NCBI RefSeq assembly: GCF_001440395.1
Contig: NZ_LLXZ01000097.1
Coordinates: 1 to 54,024 of the forward strand
DNA: 54,024 nt
From: Bradyrhizobium jicamae
Lineage (GTDB): Bacteria > Pseudomonadota > Alphaproteobacteria > Rhizobiales > Xanthobacteraceae
Direction: 5' to 3'
Shown: in pieces, positions 40,815 to 48,633 of the stretch
How positions within the stretch are numbered: the first letter of the stretch is position 1
How the letters are laid out: every line of letters begins with the position of its first letter
Made by a program: the position numbers and the translations under genes
Notes under the pieces: generated by a model
Databases searched by the model: none
The model's input: only the letters and a program-made list of their open reading frames with translations
What the model was told of the DNA's origin: nothing

Positions 40815-42044
40815 ATGAAGAACAAACAAACCCGGCGCGAATTCGGCGCCACCGTGCTTGCCTCCGCCCTCGCTTCCGCCATGCCGGCGCCCTTCGTCTG
40901 GGCCGCCGAGAAGAAATACGATCCGGGCGCCAGCGACACCGAAATCAAGATCGGGCAGACCGTGCCGCATTCCGGTCCCGGCTCGCTCTACGGCGTGCTC
41001 GGCCGCGTCGGCGAGGCCTATTTCCAGATGCTGAACGAGAAGGGCGGCATCAACGGCCGCAAGGTGAAGTTCTTCAGCATGGACGACGCCTACAGCGCGC
41101 CGAAATGCGTCGAGGCGACGCGGCGGCTGGTCGAGCAGGAGGAAGTGCTGGCGCTGTACGGCTCGCTCGGCACCGCGCCGCAGACCGCCGTGCACAAATA
41201 CCTCAATTCCAAGGGCGTGCCGCAGCTCCTGCTCAATACCGGCGCGTCGAAATGGAACGATCCGAAGAATTTCAAATGGACCATGGCGGGCCTGCCGCTC
41301 TATCCGACCGAGGCGCGCATCCTTGCCAAGCATGTCGTGGGGGTGAAGCCGAACGCGAAGATCGGCATCCTCTACCAGAACGACGATTTCGGCCGCGACT
41401 TCCTCGCGCCCTTCAAGAAGGTGCTAGCGGATGCCGGCGGCACCGCCAAGGTGATCATGGAGCAGAGCTACGATTTGACCGAGCCGACGATCGATTCGCA
41501 GATCATCAGTCTCTCGAAGTCCGGCGCCGATGTTTTCTACAATATTTCGACCGGCAAGGCGTCGTCGCAGTCGATCCGCAGAGTCGCGGAACTCGGCTGG
41601 AAGCCGCTGCAACTGCTATCGGCGGGATCGACCGGCCGCTCGATTCTCAGCGCCGCCGGTTTCGAGCACGCGACCGGCATCGTCGCGATCAGATACGCCA
41701 AGGAAGTCGGCGTGCCGCGCTTCGAGAAGGACCCTGATGTGATGGCGTTCGAGGAACTGCGCAAGAAATACCTGCCGAACGTCGACCCCGACAACACCAT
41801 CGCCTTTGCCGGGTATGGCCAGGTTGCGTCGATGGCGGAAATCCTGCGCCGCTGCGGCGACGAACTCACCCGCGCTAACGTGCTGAAACAGGCAACGACA
41901 CTGGCGGGCTTTCATTCGCCCTACTTCCTTGATGGCGTGAACTACAGCTATACGCCCGAGGACTACACGCCGATGAAGACGCTCTACATCTCGATCTTCA
42001 ACGGCAAGGACTGGGACATCTCGGATAAGCCCGTGACGGAGTAG
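40815..42044 (+). CDS. ABC transporter substrate-binding protein, branched-chain amino acid type
   Basis: 409 residues. The N-terminus R-R-E-F-G-A-T-V-L-A-S plus A-P-F-V-W-A-A-E is a twin-arginine-like signal peptide. The mature part is a type I periplasmic binding fold (LivJ-like): E-I-K-I-G-Q-T-V-P-H-S-G-P-G-S, I-N-G-R-K-V-K-F-F, Y-G-S-L-G-T-A-P-Q-T-A, and L-Y-Q-N-D-D-F-G-R-D-F. AAGGGAGAA precedes ATG 40815. No permease or ATPase genes are next to it. Ligands of this class are amino acids, amides or aromatic acids; the one here is unknown. Confidence 0.9.
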   Translation: MKNKQTRREFGATVLASALASAMPAPFVWAAEKKYDPGASDTEIKIGQTVPHSGPGSLYGVLGRVGEAYFQMLNEKGGINGRKVKFFSMDDAYSAPKCVEATRRLVEQEEVLALYGSLGTAPQTAVHKYLNSKGVPQLLLNTGASKWNDPKNFKWTMAGLPLYPTEARILAKHVVGVKPNAKIGILYQNDDFGRDFLAPFKKVLADAGGTAKVIMEQSYDLTEPTIDSQIISLSKSGADVFYNISTGKASSQSIRRVAELGWKPLQLLSAGSTGRSILSAAGFEHATGIVAIRYAKEVGVPRFEKDPDVMAFEELRKKYLPNVDPDNTIAFAGYGQVASMAEILRRCGDELTRANVLKQATTLAGFHSPYFLDGVNYSYTPEDYTPMKTLYISIFNGKDWDISDKPVTE

Positions 42045-42051
42045 GGCGGTG

Positions 42052-42153
42052 GTCATTCCGGGGCGATGCGCAGCATCGAACCCGGAATCTCGAGGTTCCC
42101 CGGTGCGCAATTGCGCACCTGAGGTTCGCGCTTTGCGCGTCCCGGAACGACGG
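42052..42153. repeat. Palindromic repeat, family B copy 2
   Basis: It shares GTCATTCCGGGGCGATGCG, TGCGCAATTGCGCA and CGGAATCTCGAG with the copies at 11.7 and 50.0 kb. It differs in having GCGCTTTGCGCG in place of the GGTCCTTCGGACC hairpin. Confidence 0.8.
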
Positions 42154-42205
42154 GTCTGCGGCTCCAGCCCTCGACGAAGCCGCCTGAACCGCTTACCTCT
42201 TGGGC

Positions 42206-44785
42206 GTGTCGACGCTCGATCTCTTCTCCGTCACGCCGTCGGAAACGGCCGACCTGCTGCCGCGCCAGTTTCGCGACTGGTTCGCCGCGCGCGGCTGGTC
42301 GCCGCGCGAGCATCAGCTTGCGCTATTGGCAAAGGCCAGTGAGGACCGCTCCGCGTTGCTGATCGCGCCGACCGGCGCCGGCAAGACGCTGGCCGGATTT
42401 CTGCCGACGCTGGTGGAGCTTTCCCATCCGGCCGCCCAACGGGGCGAAGGCACAAAGAGCCTCATCTCCACCGGCCGCAACGTGAAGCGCACCGGCGGTC
42501 TCCACACCCTCTACATCTCGCCGCTGAAAGCGCTCGCGGTCGACATCGCGCGCAACCTGGAGACGCCGATCGCGGAGATGGGGCTGCCGATCAAGGTCGA
42601 GACCCGCACCGGCGACACGCCGGTGTCGCGGCGGCAGCGGCAACGGCGCTATCCGCCGGATATTTTGCTCACCACGCCGGAACAACTGGCGCTGCTGTTG
42701 TCCTCCGACGACGCGCCGTTTCTGTTTTCCTCCCTGAAACGAATCGTGCTCGACGAGTTGCATGCGCTCGTCACCTCCAAGCGCGGTGATCTGTTGTCGC
42801 TTGGGCTGGCGCGGCTGTGGCGGCTGGCGCCGGAGATGCGCGCGATCGGCCTGTCGGCGACGGTAGCCGAGCCGGAATCGCTCGCGCGGTTTCTGATGCC
42901 GCAGCGTGACGGCAAGGAAGTGTCCGCCGACATCGTCGTGGCCGGCGGCGCCGCAGCGCCCATCGTCGAGATGCTCGACACCCAGGAGCGCCTGCCCTGG
43001 GCCGGCCACACCGCGCGCCATGCGCTCGGTGAAATGTACGAGTTGATCAAGCGCAACAAGACAACGCTGATCTTCGTCAACACCCGCAGCCAGGCCGAAA
43101 TGCTGTTCCAGGATTTCTGGCGGATGAACGACGACGGTCTTGCGATTGCGCTCCATCACGGCTCGCTCGATGTCGCGCAGCGCCGCAAGGTCGAGGACGC
43201 CATGGCGGCCGGAAAACTGCGCGGCGTGGTCTGCACCTCCTCGCTCGACCTTGGCATTGACTGGGGCGACATCGATCTCGTCGTCAATGTCGGCGCGCCC
43301 AAGGGTGCCTCGCGCCTGATGCAGCGGATCGGCCGCGCCAACCACCGGCTTGACGAGCCCTCGCGCGCGGTCCTGATCCCGGCCAATCGTTTCGAGGTGC
43401 TGGAGTGCCGGGTCGCGATCGACGCCATCGCCGAAAATGCGCAGGATACGCCGCCCTTGCGCACCGGCGCGCTCGATGTGCTGGCGCAGCATGTGCTCGG
43501 CTGCGCCTGCGGCGAGCCGTTTCTTTCCGATGAACTCTATGCGGAAGTACTGACGTCGGCGCCCTATGCGTCGCTGACGCGCAGCGATTTCGATGACGTG
43601 GTTGATTTCGTCGCCACCGGTGGCTACGCGCTGAAGACCTATGAGCGCTTCGCCCGCATCAAGCAGGACAAGCAGGGCCGCTGGCGTGTCGCAAATCCAA
43701 AAGTGCGGCAGAGCTATCGCCTCAACGTCGGCACCATCGTCGAAGAGGCCATGCTGAAGGTGAAACTGGTGCGCGGCCGCGGTGGCGGGGCCGGCTCCAC
43801 CGGCATGATCGGCCGCGGCGGCCGGATGCTGGGCGAGATCGAGGAATATTTCATCGAGGGGCTGGTCGCCGGCGACACCTTCGTATTCGGCGGCGAGATC
43901 GTGCGCTACGAGGCGCTGGTCGAGGATCAGGTCTACGTCTCCCGCGCCAACGACAAGGACGCCAAAGTGCCGTCCTACATGGGCGGCAAGTTTCCGTTGT
44001 CTACCTATCTCGCCGAACGGGTGCGGAAACTGCTTGATGATCGGCGGCAATGGAATGCGCTGCCGGAGCAGGTGCGCGACTGGCTGTCGCTGCAACGGCA
44101 TTTTTCCAGCGTGCCGGGCGTGCGCGAACTCCTGATCGAAACCTTTCCGCGCGGCGGCAAGCATTACATGGTGTGCTATCCCTTCGAGGGCCGTCTCGCA
44201 CACCAGACGCTCGGCATGCTGCTGACGCGGCGGCTGGAGCGCGCCCGCGCCCGGCCGCTCGGGTTCGTCGCCAACGAATACGCGCTCGCAATCTGGGGCC
44301 TTGGCGACGTCTCCTTCATGGTTCGCCACGGCAAGCTCGATTTTGCCGCGCTGTTTGCGCCCGACATGCTCGGCGACGACCTCGAGGCATGGCTGGCGGA
44401 ATCCGCACTGATGAAACGCACCTTCCGCAGTTGTGCGCTGATCTCGGGCCTGATCCCGCGCCGCTTCACCGGTGAAGAGAAGAGCCGTCGCCAGGTGCTG
44501 TTCTCGACCGACCTCGTCTACGATGTGCTGCGCAAGCACCAGGCCGACCACGTGCTGCTGCGCGCCGCGCGCGCGGATGCCGCCGCCGGCCTGCTCGATC
44601 TCAAGCGTCTCGGTGATATGCTCTCCCGCATCCAGGGACGAATCACCCATCGGGAACTCGAACATGTTTCGCCGCTCGCGGTGCCGGTGATGCTGGAAAT
44701 TGGCCGCGAGTCAGTTTATGGCGAAGCGGGCGACGAGTTGCTGGCGGAAGCCGCCGATGAACTCGTCAAAGAGGCGATGGGATAG
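42206..44785 (+). CDS. lhr: Lhr-type DNA helicase (Lhr-Core) of the ligase-associated set
   Basis: About 859 residues from GTG 42206; TTG 42200 is an alternative. Superfamily 2 helicase motifs are in order: Q-like H-Q-L-A-L-L, Walker A A-P-T-G-A-G-K-T, T-P-E-Q-L, D-E-L-H, S-A-T-V, and later C-T-S-S-L-D-L-G-I-D-W-G and Q-R-I-G-R-A-N-H-R. The C-terminal part holds the Lhr-specific winged-helix and beta-barrel region (about 430-800). Lhr-Core unwinds 3'-tailed duplexes, including RNA:DNA hybrids. The next gene, pdeM, begins 12 bases after its stop. Its usual partners Lig and Exo lie 2.6 kb upstream on the other strand. Confidence 0.93.
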   Translation: MSTLDLFSVTPSETADLLPRQFRDWFAARGWSPREHQLALLAKASEDRSALLIAPTGAGKTLAGFLPTLVELSHPAAQRGEGTKSLISTGRNVKRTGGLHTLYISPLKALAVDIARNLETPIAEMGLPIKVETRTGDTPVSRRQRQRRYPPDILLTTPEQLALLLSSDDAPFLFSSLKRIVLDELHALVTSKRGDLLSLGLARLWRLAPEMRAIGLSATVAEPESLARFLMPQRDGKEVSADIVVAGGAAAPIVEMLDTQERLPWAGHTARHALGEMYELIKRNKTTLIFVNTRSQAEMLFQDFWRMNDDGLAIALHHGSLDVAQRRKVEDAMAAGKLRGVVCTSSLDLGIDWGDIDLVVNVGAPKGASRLMQRIGRANHRLDEPSRAVLIPANRFEVLECRVAIDAIAENAQDTPPLRTGALDVLAQHVLGCACGEPFLSDELYAEVLTSAPYASLTRSDFDDVVDFVATGGYALKTYERFARIKQDKQGRWRVANPKVRQSYRLNVGTIVEEAMLKVKLVRGRGGGAGSTGMIGRGGRMLGEIEEYFIEGLVAGDTFVFGGEIVRYEALVEDQVYVSRANDKDAKVPSYMGGKFPLSTYLAERVRKLLDDRRQWNALPEQVRDWLSLQRHFSSVPGVRELLIETFPRGGKHYMVCYPFEGRLAHQTLGMLLTRRLERARARPLGFVANEYALAIWGLGDVSFMVRHGKLDFAALFAPDMLGDDLEAWLAESALMKRTFRSCALISGLIPRRFTGEEKSRRQVLFSTDLVYDVLRKHQADHVLLRAARADAAAGLLDLKRLGDMLSRIQGRITHRELEHVSPLAVPVMLEIGRESVYGEAGDELLAEAADELVKEAMG

Positions 44786-44797
44786 GCGGGAAGGCAC

Positions 44798-45508
44798 GTG
44801 ACGGCGGGGGCGCAATCTTCGGGAGACGATCAAGAGATGCGCGCCGCGAAGGTCATGGTTGCCGACGTCAGGTTCGTGGCCGACATCTCCGGCGCGCTGT
44901 TCTGGCAGGAGCAGCGCCTGCTCGTCGTCTCCGACCTGCATCTGGAAAAGGGCTCGAGCTTCGCCAAACGCGGTGTGCTGCTGCCACCCTATGACACGGT
45001 GGCGACGCTGAGCCGGCTCGCCGCCGTGATCGCGCGGCACGACCCGCGCATGGTGATTGCGCTCGGCGACAGTTTTCATGATCGCGAGGCGCATGAGCGA
45101 CTGTCTGAGTCTGACCGCGACGCGCTCTCGGCAATGCAGGCGCGGCGCGACTGGATCTGGATCTCGGGCAATCACGATCCCGCGCTGCCGTCCGATCTCG
45201 GCGGCACGGTGGCGAACGAAGTGGCGATCGGGCCGATCGCATTTCGTCACGAGCCGACCGGCGCGGCGGGTGAAATCGCCGGCCATCTCCATCCCAAGGC
45301 CCGCGTCGCCACCCGCGGCCGCTCGATGGAGCGGCGATGTTTTGCGAGCGATGGCGAGCGCGCGGTGATGCCGGCGTTCGGCGCCTTTACCGGCGGCCTC
45401 AGCATCCGCGATCCGGCCTTCGCGAAGATTTTCGGGACGCCGGGCTTCATGGCGCATGTGCTCGGCGACAACAGACTGCACGCGATTGCGGCGTCGCGGT
45501 GTTATTGA
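44798..45508 (+). CDS. pdeM: Ligase-associated DNA damage response endonuclease PdeM
   Basis: 236 residues from GTG 44798 (GGGAAGG just before); ATG 44837 is an alternative with GGGAGA. It is a calcineurin-like metallophosphoesterase with the full ligand series: S-D-L-H-L-E-K-G, G-D-S-F-H-D, G-N-H-D, and late G-H-L-H-P. The length and the position directly behind lhr mark it as the fourth member of the Lig/Exo/Lhr/MPE repair cluster. It is predicted to be a nuclease or phosphodiesterase acting on DNA ends. Confidence 0.9.
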   Translation: MTAGAQSSGDDQEMRAAKVMVADVRFVADISGALFWQEQRLLVVSDLHLEKGSSFAKRGVLLPPYDTVATLSRLAAVIARHDPRMVIALGDSFHDREAHERLSESDRDALSAMQARRDWIWISGNHDPALPSDLGGTVANEVAIGPIAFRHEPTGAAGEIAGHLHPKARVATRGRSMERRCFASDGERAVMPAFGAFTGGLSIRDPAFAKIFGTPGFMAHVLGDNRLHAIAASRCY

Positions 45509-45521
45509 GGACGATTGAGAC

Positions 45522-45869
45522 CTACCGTCCCGCGTCCAATCGCCATGGCGCAACTTCCTTGGCAATCATCTTGAAGATCTCGCCTGATATCGCCTCTTGA
45601 TAGCCAGCCGTCAAAGGCTGCTGCTTTCCCTGGACCACCTTCAGACGCATTGGGGTGCCCTCCAGCGCAGCTTCAAATATCTCGCCCAGAAGGCGCTTGC
45701 AGTCGTCCTCTTCGGCCTGCGAGGGTGGACGATTGACTTGGACATGCGCCACGCACAAGCCGGGCTCGGCCCCGACATATATCGCTTCGATCCAATCGAA
45801 CGTCGGCCAGATCAACTCGAACAGAGCAAGCTGGATTCCAGACAGCCTCTCAGCCAGGACGTCGCTCAC
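45522..45869 (-). CDS. Hypothetical protein overlapping the LysR gene end
   Basis: 115 residues. The likely start is GTG 45869, which overlaps the LysR stop (GTGA), so it is translationally coupled. It contains Q-L-A-L-F-E-L-I-W-P-T-F-D-W-I-E-A, V-G-A-E-P-G-L-C-V-A-H-V-Q-V, and G-E-I-F-K-M-I-A-K-E. The composition is that of a small soluble protein. No family is recognised. In the longest open frame it is joined to a non-coding extension, which hides it. Confidence 0.6.
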   Translation of the reverse strand: MSDVLAERLSGIQLALFELIWPTFDWIEAIYVGAEPGLCVAHVQVNRPPSQAEEDDCKRLLGEIFEAALEGTPMRLKVVQGKQQPLTAGYQEAISGEIFKMIAKEVAPWRLDAGR

Positions 45870-46729
45870 GCCGCTTTCGCCTCCACGCTGTCGCAGAATT
45901 CGGCCAGCCGATCCGCCAGCCGCAGCGTCGCGGGGCTCGCATCGGGCGAGGCCATCAGCGCGATCTCCGTCTTGTCGATCGGTGCAAAGCCGTCTTTTGC
46001 GGTGAGCACGCGATGGCCGGGCTGGATCGCGATGTCGGAGAGGATGCTGAGGCCCAGCCCCGCGGCGACGGCGGCCTGGATGCCGGCGAGGCCTGAACTC
46101 GTATAGGCCATGTGCCAGGAACGGCCCGTGCTTTCGAGCGCATGAATGGCACGCGAACGATAAAGGCAACCGGAGGGAAAGCCGATCAGCGGTACCGAGC
46201 CGGAGTTGATGTCGACGGGATGGGTTTTGCTCGTGACCCAATGCACCTTCTCGGGCCACACCGCGATCGCGCCGTTCCCGCCTGCGTCGCGCTTGAGCAG
46301 CGCGAGATCGAGATCGCCGCGTTCGATGTCGCGCTTGAGATATGTGCTCTGGTCGGCGCGGACATCGAGCCGCAGCCCGGGACGCGAACGCGCAAAGGTC
46401 GCCAATAGTTTCGCGAGCCGATAGGCGGCAAAATCCTCGGGGATGCCGAGCCGCACCGCACCCTCGCTTTCGGGACGCGCCACGACGTCGCGCGCTTCTT
46501 CTGCGAGCGACAATAGCCGCCGTGCATAGGACAGCAGCCGTTCGCCGGCTTCCGTCGGCGTCACATCCTTGCCGTTGCGGTTGAGCAGCGGCTGGCCGAC
46601 ATCGTCTTCCAGCCGCTTGATCTGCTGGCTCACGGTCGATTGGGTGCGGTGGACGCGCTCGCCGGCGCGGGTAAAGCCGCCGGCATCGACGACGGAGACG
46701 AAGCTGCGCAGGAGCTCCAGATCGAGCAT
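45866..46729 (-). CDS. LysR family transcriptional regulator
   Basis: 287 residues. The N-terminal winged helix-turn-helix reads L-R-S-F-V-S-V-V-D-A-G-G-F-T-R-A-G-E-R-V-H-R-T-Q-S-T-V-S-Q-Q-I-K-R-L-E. The C-terminal 190 residues are a periplasmic-binding-like effector domain (V-R-L-G-I-P-E-D-F-A-A, Q-A-A-V-A-A-G-L-G-L-S-I-L). It is divergent from a DMT exporter and an MBL protein gene with a 98-base gap. A palindrome in that gap may be its operator. The exporter may therefore be its target. The effector is unknown. Confidence 0.9.
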   Translation of the reverse strand: MLDLELLRSFVSVVDAGGFTRAGERVHRTQSTVSQQIKRLEDDVGQPLLNRNGKDVTPTEAGERLLSYARRLLSLAEEARDVVARPESEGAVRLGIPEDFAAYRLAKLLATFARSRPGLRLDVRADQSTYLKRDIERGDLDLALLKRDAGGNGAIAVWPEKVHWVTSKTHPVDINSGSVPLIGFPSGCLYRSRAIHALESTGRSWHMAYTSSGLAGIQAAVAAGLGLSILSDIAIQPGHRVLTAKDGFAPIDKTEIALMASPDASPATLRLADRLAEFCDSVEAKAA

Positions 46730-46748
46730 GGCAATGCTCCATTCATAA

Positions 46749-46759
46749 ATCCACTGGAT
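46749..46759. promoter_or_regulatory. Candidate LysR operator
   Basis: ATCCACTGGAT is a perfect 11-base palindrome (ATCCA-C-TGGAT) nested between inverted ATAAA and TTTAT. It lies at the expected transcription start of the LysR gene. Confidence 0.35.
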
Positions 46760-46762
46760 GTC

Positions 46763-46790
46763 AGTTTATCATTTAATTTCCAAATATCAA
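46763..46790 (-). promoter_or_regulatory. Putative promoter of the LysR gene
   Basis: TTGATA (46785-46790) and TAAACT (46763-46768) on the minus strand are separated by 16 bases. This gap is the most AT-rich part of the region. Confidence 0.4.
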
Positions 46791-46827
46791 GGCGCGGGCC
46801 TAGATCATGGGGACAAGGAGATTTCCT

Positions 46828-47760
46828 ATGTCGCTCGCGCCTTCGGTCGCGGTTCCCCGCACCACCTTCAACACACTTCCACTCTATATCGCGTTGTTCT
46901 GCCTGCTCTGGAGCTTTGCCTTCGTCGCCGGCAAGATCGGCGTCACAGACTGCCCGCCGCTGATCCTGCTCGCCGCGCGGTTTTCGCTGGCCGGCATCCT
47001 GATCCTCGGCATATCAGTGCTGCGCCGCGAGGAATGGGACCTGTCGTGGCGCGACGTCGCCGTGTTCGCGGCGCTCGGCGTTGCCAACAACGCGCTGTAT
47101 CTCGGCCTCGGCTATACCGGGCTCAAGACGGTGTCCGCCGGTCTCGGCGGCCTGATCGTATCGGCCAATCCCGTCTTCATCGCGATGCTGGCGGCGCTGT
47201 TCCTCGGCGAAGCCCTGACCTGGCGTAAAGTGACCGGCCTCATGCTCGGCATGGCCGGCGTCGCCTTCATCGTCTGGCACCGCATGTCCGTCGGCACGGA
47301 TGACTGGCATGGCATCCTGTTCACGCTGGCATCATTGGCTTCGATCGTCGCCGGCACCATCCTGTTCAAGGTGCTGGCGCCGAAGGGCTCGCTGTGGGTC
47401 GGCAACGGCATCCAGAACATCGCCGGCGGCCTTGCCGTGATGCCGTTCGCCTTCACGCTCTCCAGCGTCGGCGACATCGTGCCGAGCGCGCGGCTCCTGG
47501 GTGCGTTCGCCTTTCTCGTGCTCGGCGGCTCGATCCTCGCTTATCTGCTCTGGTTTCATCTCCTGAAAGTGTGTGGCGCGACGGCTGCGAGCGCCTATCA
47601 TTTCCTGATGCCGCCGCTCGGCATGCTGTTCGCGTTCCTCGTGCTCGGCGAGCATGTCGAGTTTCGCGATCTGCTCGGGATCGTTCCGGTCGCGCTCGGC
47701 ATCTACCTGGTGACGCGCCCTGCAGTCACCGCATCGGCCAACAAGAGGAGTGCGGCATGA
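46828..47760 (+). CDS. EamA/DMT family transporter
   Basis: 310 residues from ATG 46828, with AAGGAG seven bases upstream. Ten hydrophobic segments in two EamA repeats: L-Y-I-A-L-F-C-L-L-W-S-F-A-F-V-A-G-K-I-G begins the first, and H-G-I-L-F-T-L-A-S-L-A-S-I-V-A-G-T the second. The P-x-x-G-M-L-F-A-F-L-V-L-G-E near the end is typical. Such exporters move amino acids, nucleosides or drugs. It is divergent from LysR and overlaps the next gene by four bases (ATGA). Confidence 0.9.
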   Translation: MSLAPSVAVPRTTFNTLPLYIALFCLLWSFAFVAGKIGVTDCPPLILLAARFSLAGILILGISVLRREEWDLSWRDVAVFAALGVANNALYLGLGYTGLKTVSAGLGGLIVSANPVFIAMLAALFLGEALTWRKVTGLMLGMAGVAFIVWHRMSVGTDDWHGILFTLASLASIVAGTILFKVLAPKGSLWVGNGIQNIAGGLAVMPFAFTLSSVGDIVPSARLLGAFAFLVLGGSILAYLLWFHLLKVCGATAASAYHFLMPPLGMLFAFLVLGEHVEFRDLLGIVPVALGIYLVTRPAVTASANKRSAA

Positions 47761-48539
47761 GCCTGTCCATCACCCTGATCGGCGGTCCCACCGCGCTGAT
47801 CGAGATCGACGGTTTTCGCCTTCTCACCGATCCGACCTTCGATGCGCCCGGCGAAGAGTATCAATGGCCGCATGTGAGGCTGGAGAAACTCGTCGGGCCC
47901 GCAATGAGCGCACGCGATGTCGGCGCGATTGACGCGGTGCTGCTGAGCCACGACCAGCACTCGGACAATCTCGATCATTCCGGCCGCGACTTCCTCAAGG
48001 ACGCGATGCGCGTGCTGACAACGGAGGCAGGAGCCAAGCGGCTCGGCGGCAACACCGAGGGTTTTGCGCCCTGGGCATCGACCACCTTGAAGAAGGGCGG
48101 CCAATCCCTGACCATCACCGCGACGCCCGCCCGTCACGGGCCGGCCGGCATCGAACCGCTGTCGGGCGACGTCATCGGCTTTGTGGTCGAATCGAGCAAG
48201 GCGGGTAGCCGCCCGATCTACATCAGCGGCGATACCACCTGGTTCGATGGCGTGGCGGAAGTAGCAAAGCGTTTCAAGGCCGGCGTGGTGCTGCCGTTCG
48301 CCGGCGCAGCGCAGACCCGCGGTCCGTTCCATCTCACCATGGATACCAACGACACCATCGAGACGGCGCGCGCGTTTGCGGATGCGGTGATCGTGCCCGT
48401 GCATACCGACGGATGGAAGCATTTCCGCCAGAACGCGAACGATTTGCGCGCCACCTTCGACACGCTGGGCTTTGGATCGCGATTGCGGATTCTGCAGCCG
48501 GGCGTTGCGACGATCATCGAGCCGTTACGCGCCGCGTGA
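47757..48539 (+). CDS. MBL fold metallo-hydrolase (UlaG-like)
   Basis: 260 residues. ATG 47757 overlaps the transporter stop; AGAGGAG is about 7 bases upstream. The metal motif is S-H-D-Q-H-S-D-N-L-D near residue 65, a variant of H-x-H-x-D-H with Asp and Gln in the first positions as in UlaG-like lactonases. Other features are T-P-A-R-H-G-P-A-G, Y-I-S-G-D-T-T-W-F-D, and V-P-V-H-T-D-G-W. It may hydrolyse a small phosphate ester or lactone exported or imported by the coupled transporter. That role is an inference. Confidence 0.87.
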   Translation: MSLSITLIGGPTALIEIDGFRLLTDPTFDAPGEEYQWPHVRLEKLVGPAMSARDVGAIDAVLLSHDQHSDNLDHSGRDFLKDAMRVLTTEAGAKRLGGNTEGFAPWASTTLKKGGQSLTITATPARHGPAGIEPLSGDVIGFVVESSKAGSRPIYISGDTTWFDGVAEVAKRFKAGVVLPFAGAAQTRGPFHLTMDTNDTIETARAFADAVIVPVHTDGWKHFRQNANDLRATFDTLGFGSRLRILQPGVATIIEPLRAA

Positions 48540-48633
48540 CGTCGCCACTTGTCCGCCGGGCAATGCGGGGAGGCGTTCCTTTCAGGAACTTGTCCCCGCC
48601 AGCTTTGTTGTTGCCGCGGTGGAAACGCGCGGC

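Noticed and set aside
42323..44665. 780-residue open frame antisense to lhr
   Set aside because: It is a shadow created by high-GC codon bias opposite a strongly conserved helicase; it has no domain, no ribosome binding site and an amino-acid mix rich in Arg, His, Gly and Ala.
47394..48539. 381-residue MBL protein starting at 47394
   Set aside because: The first 120 residues overlap the DMT transporter in another frame and are Arg-rich; ATG 47757 with the ATGA overlap is the natural start.
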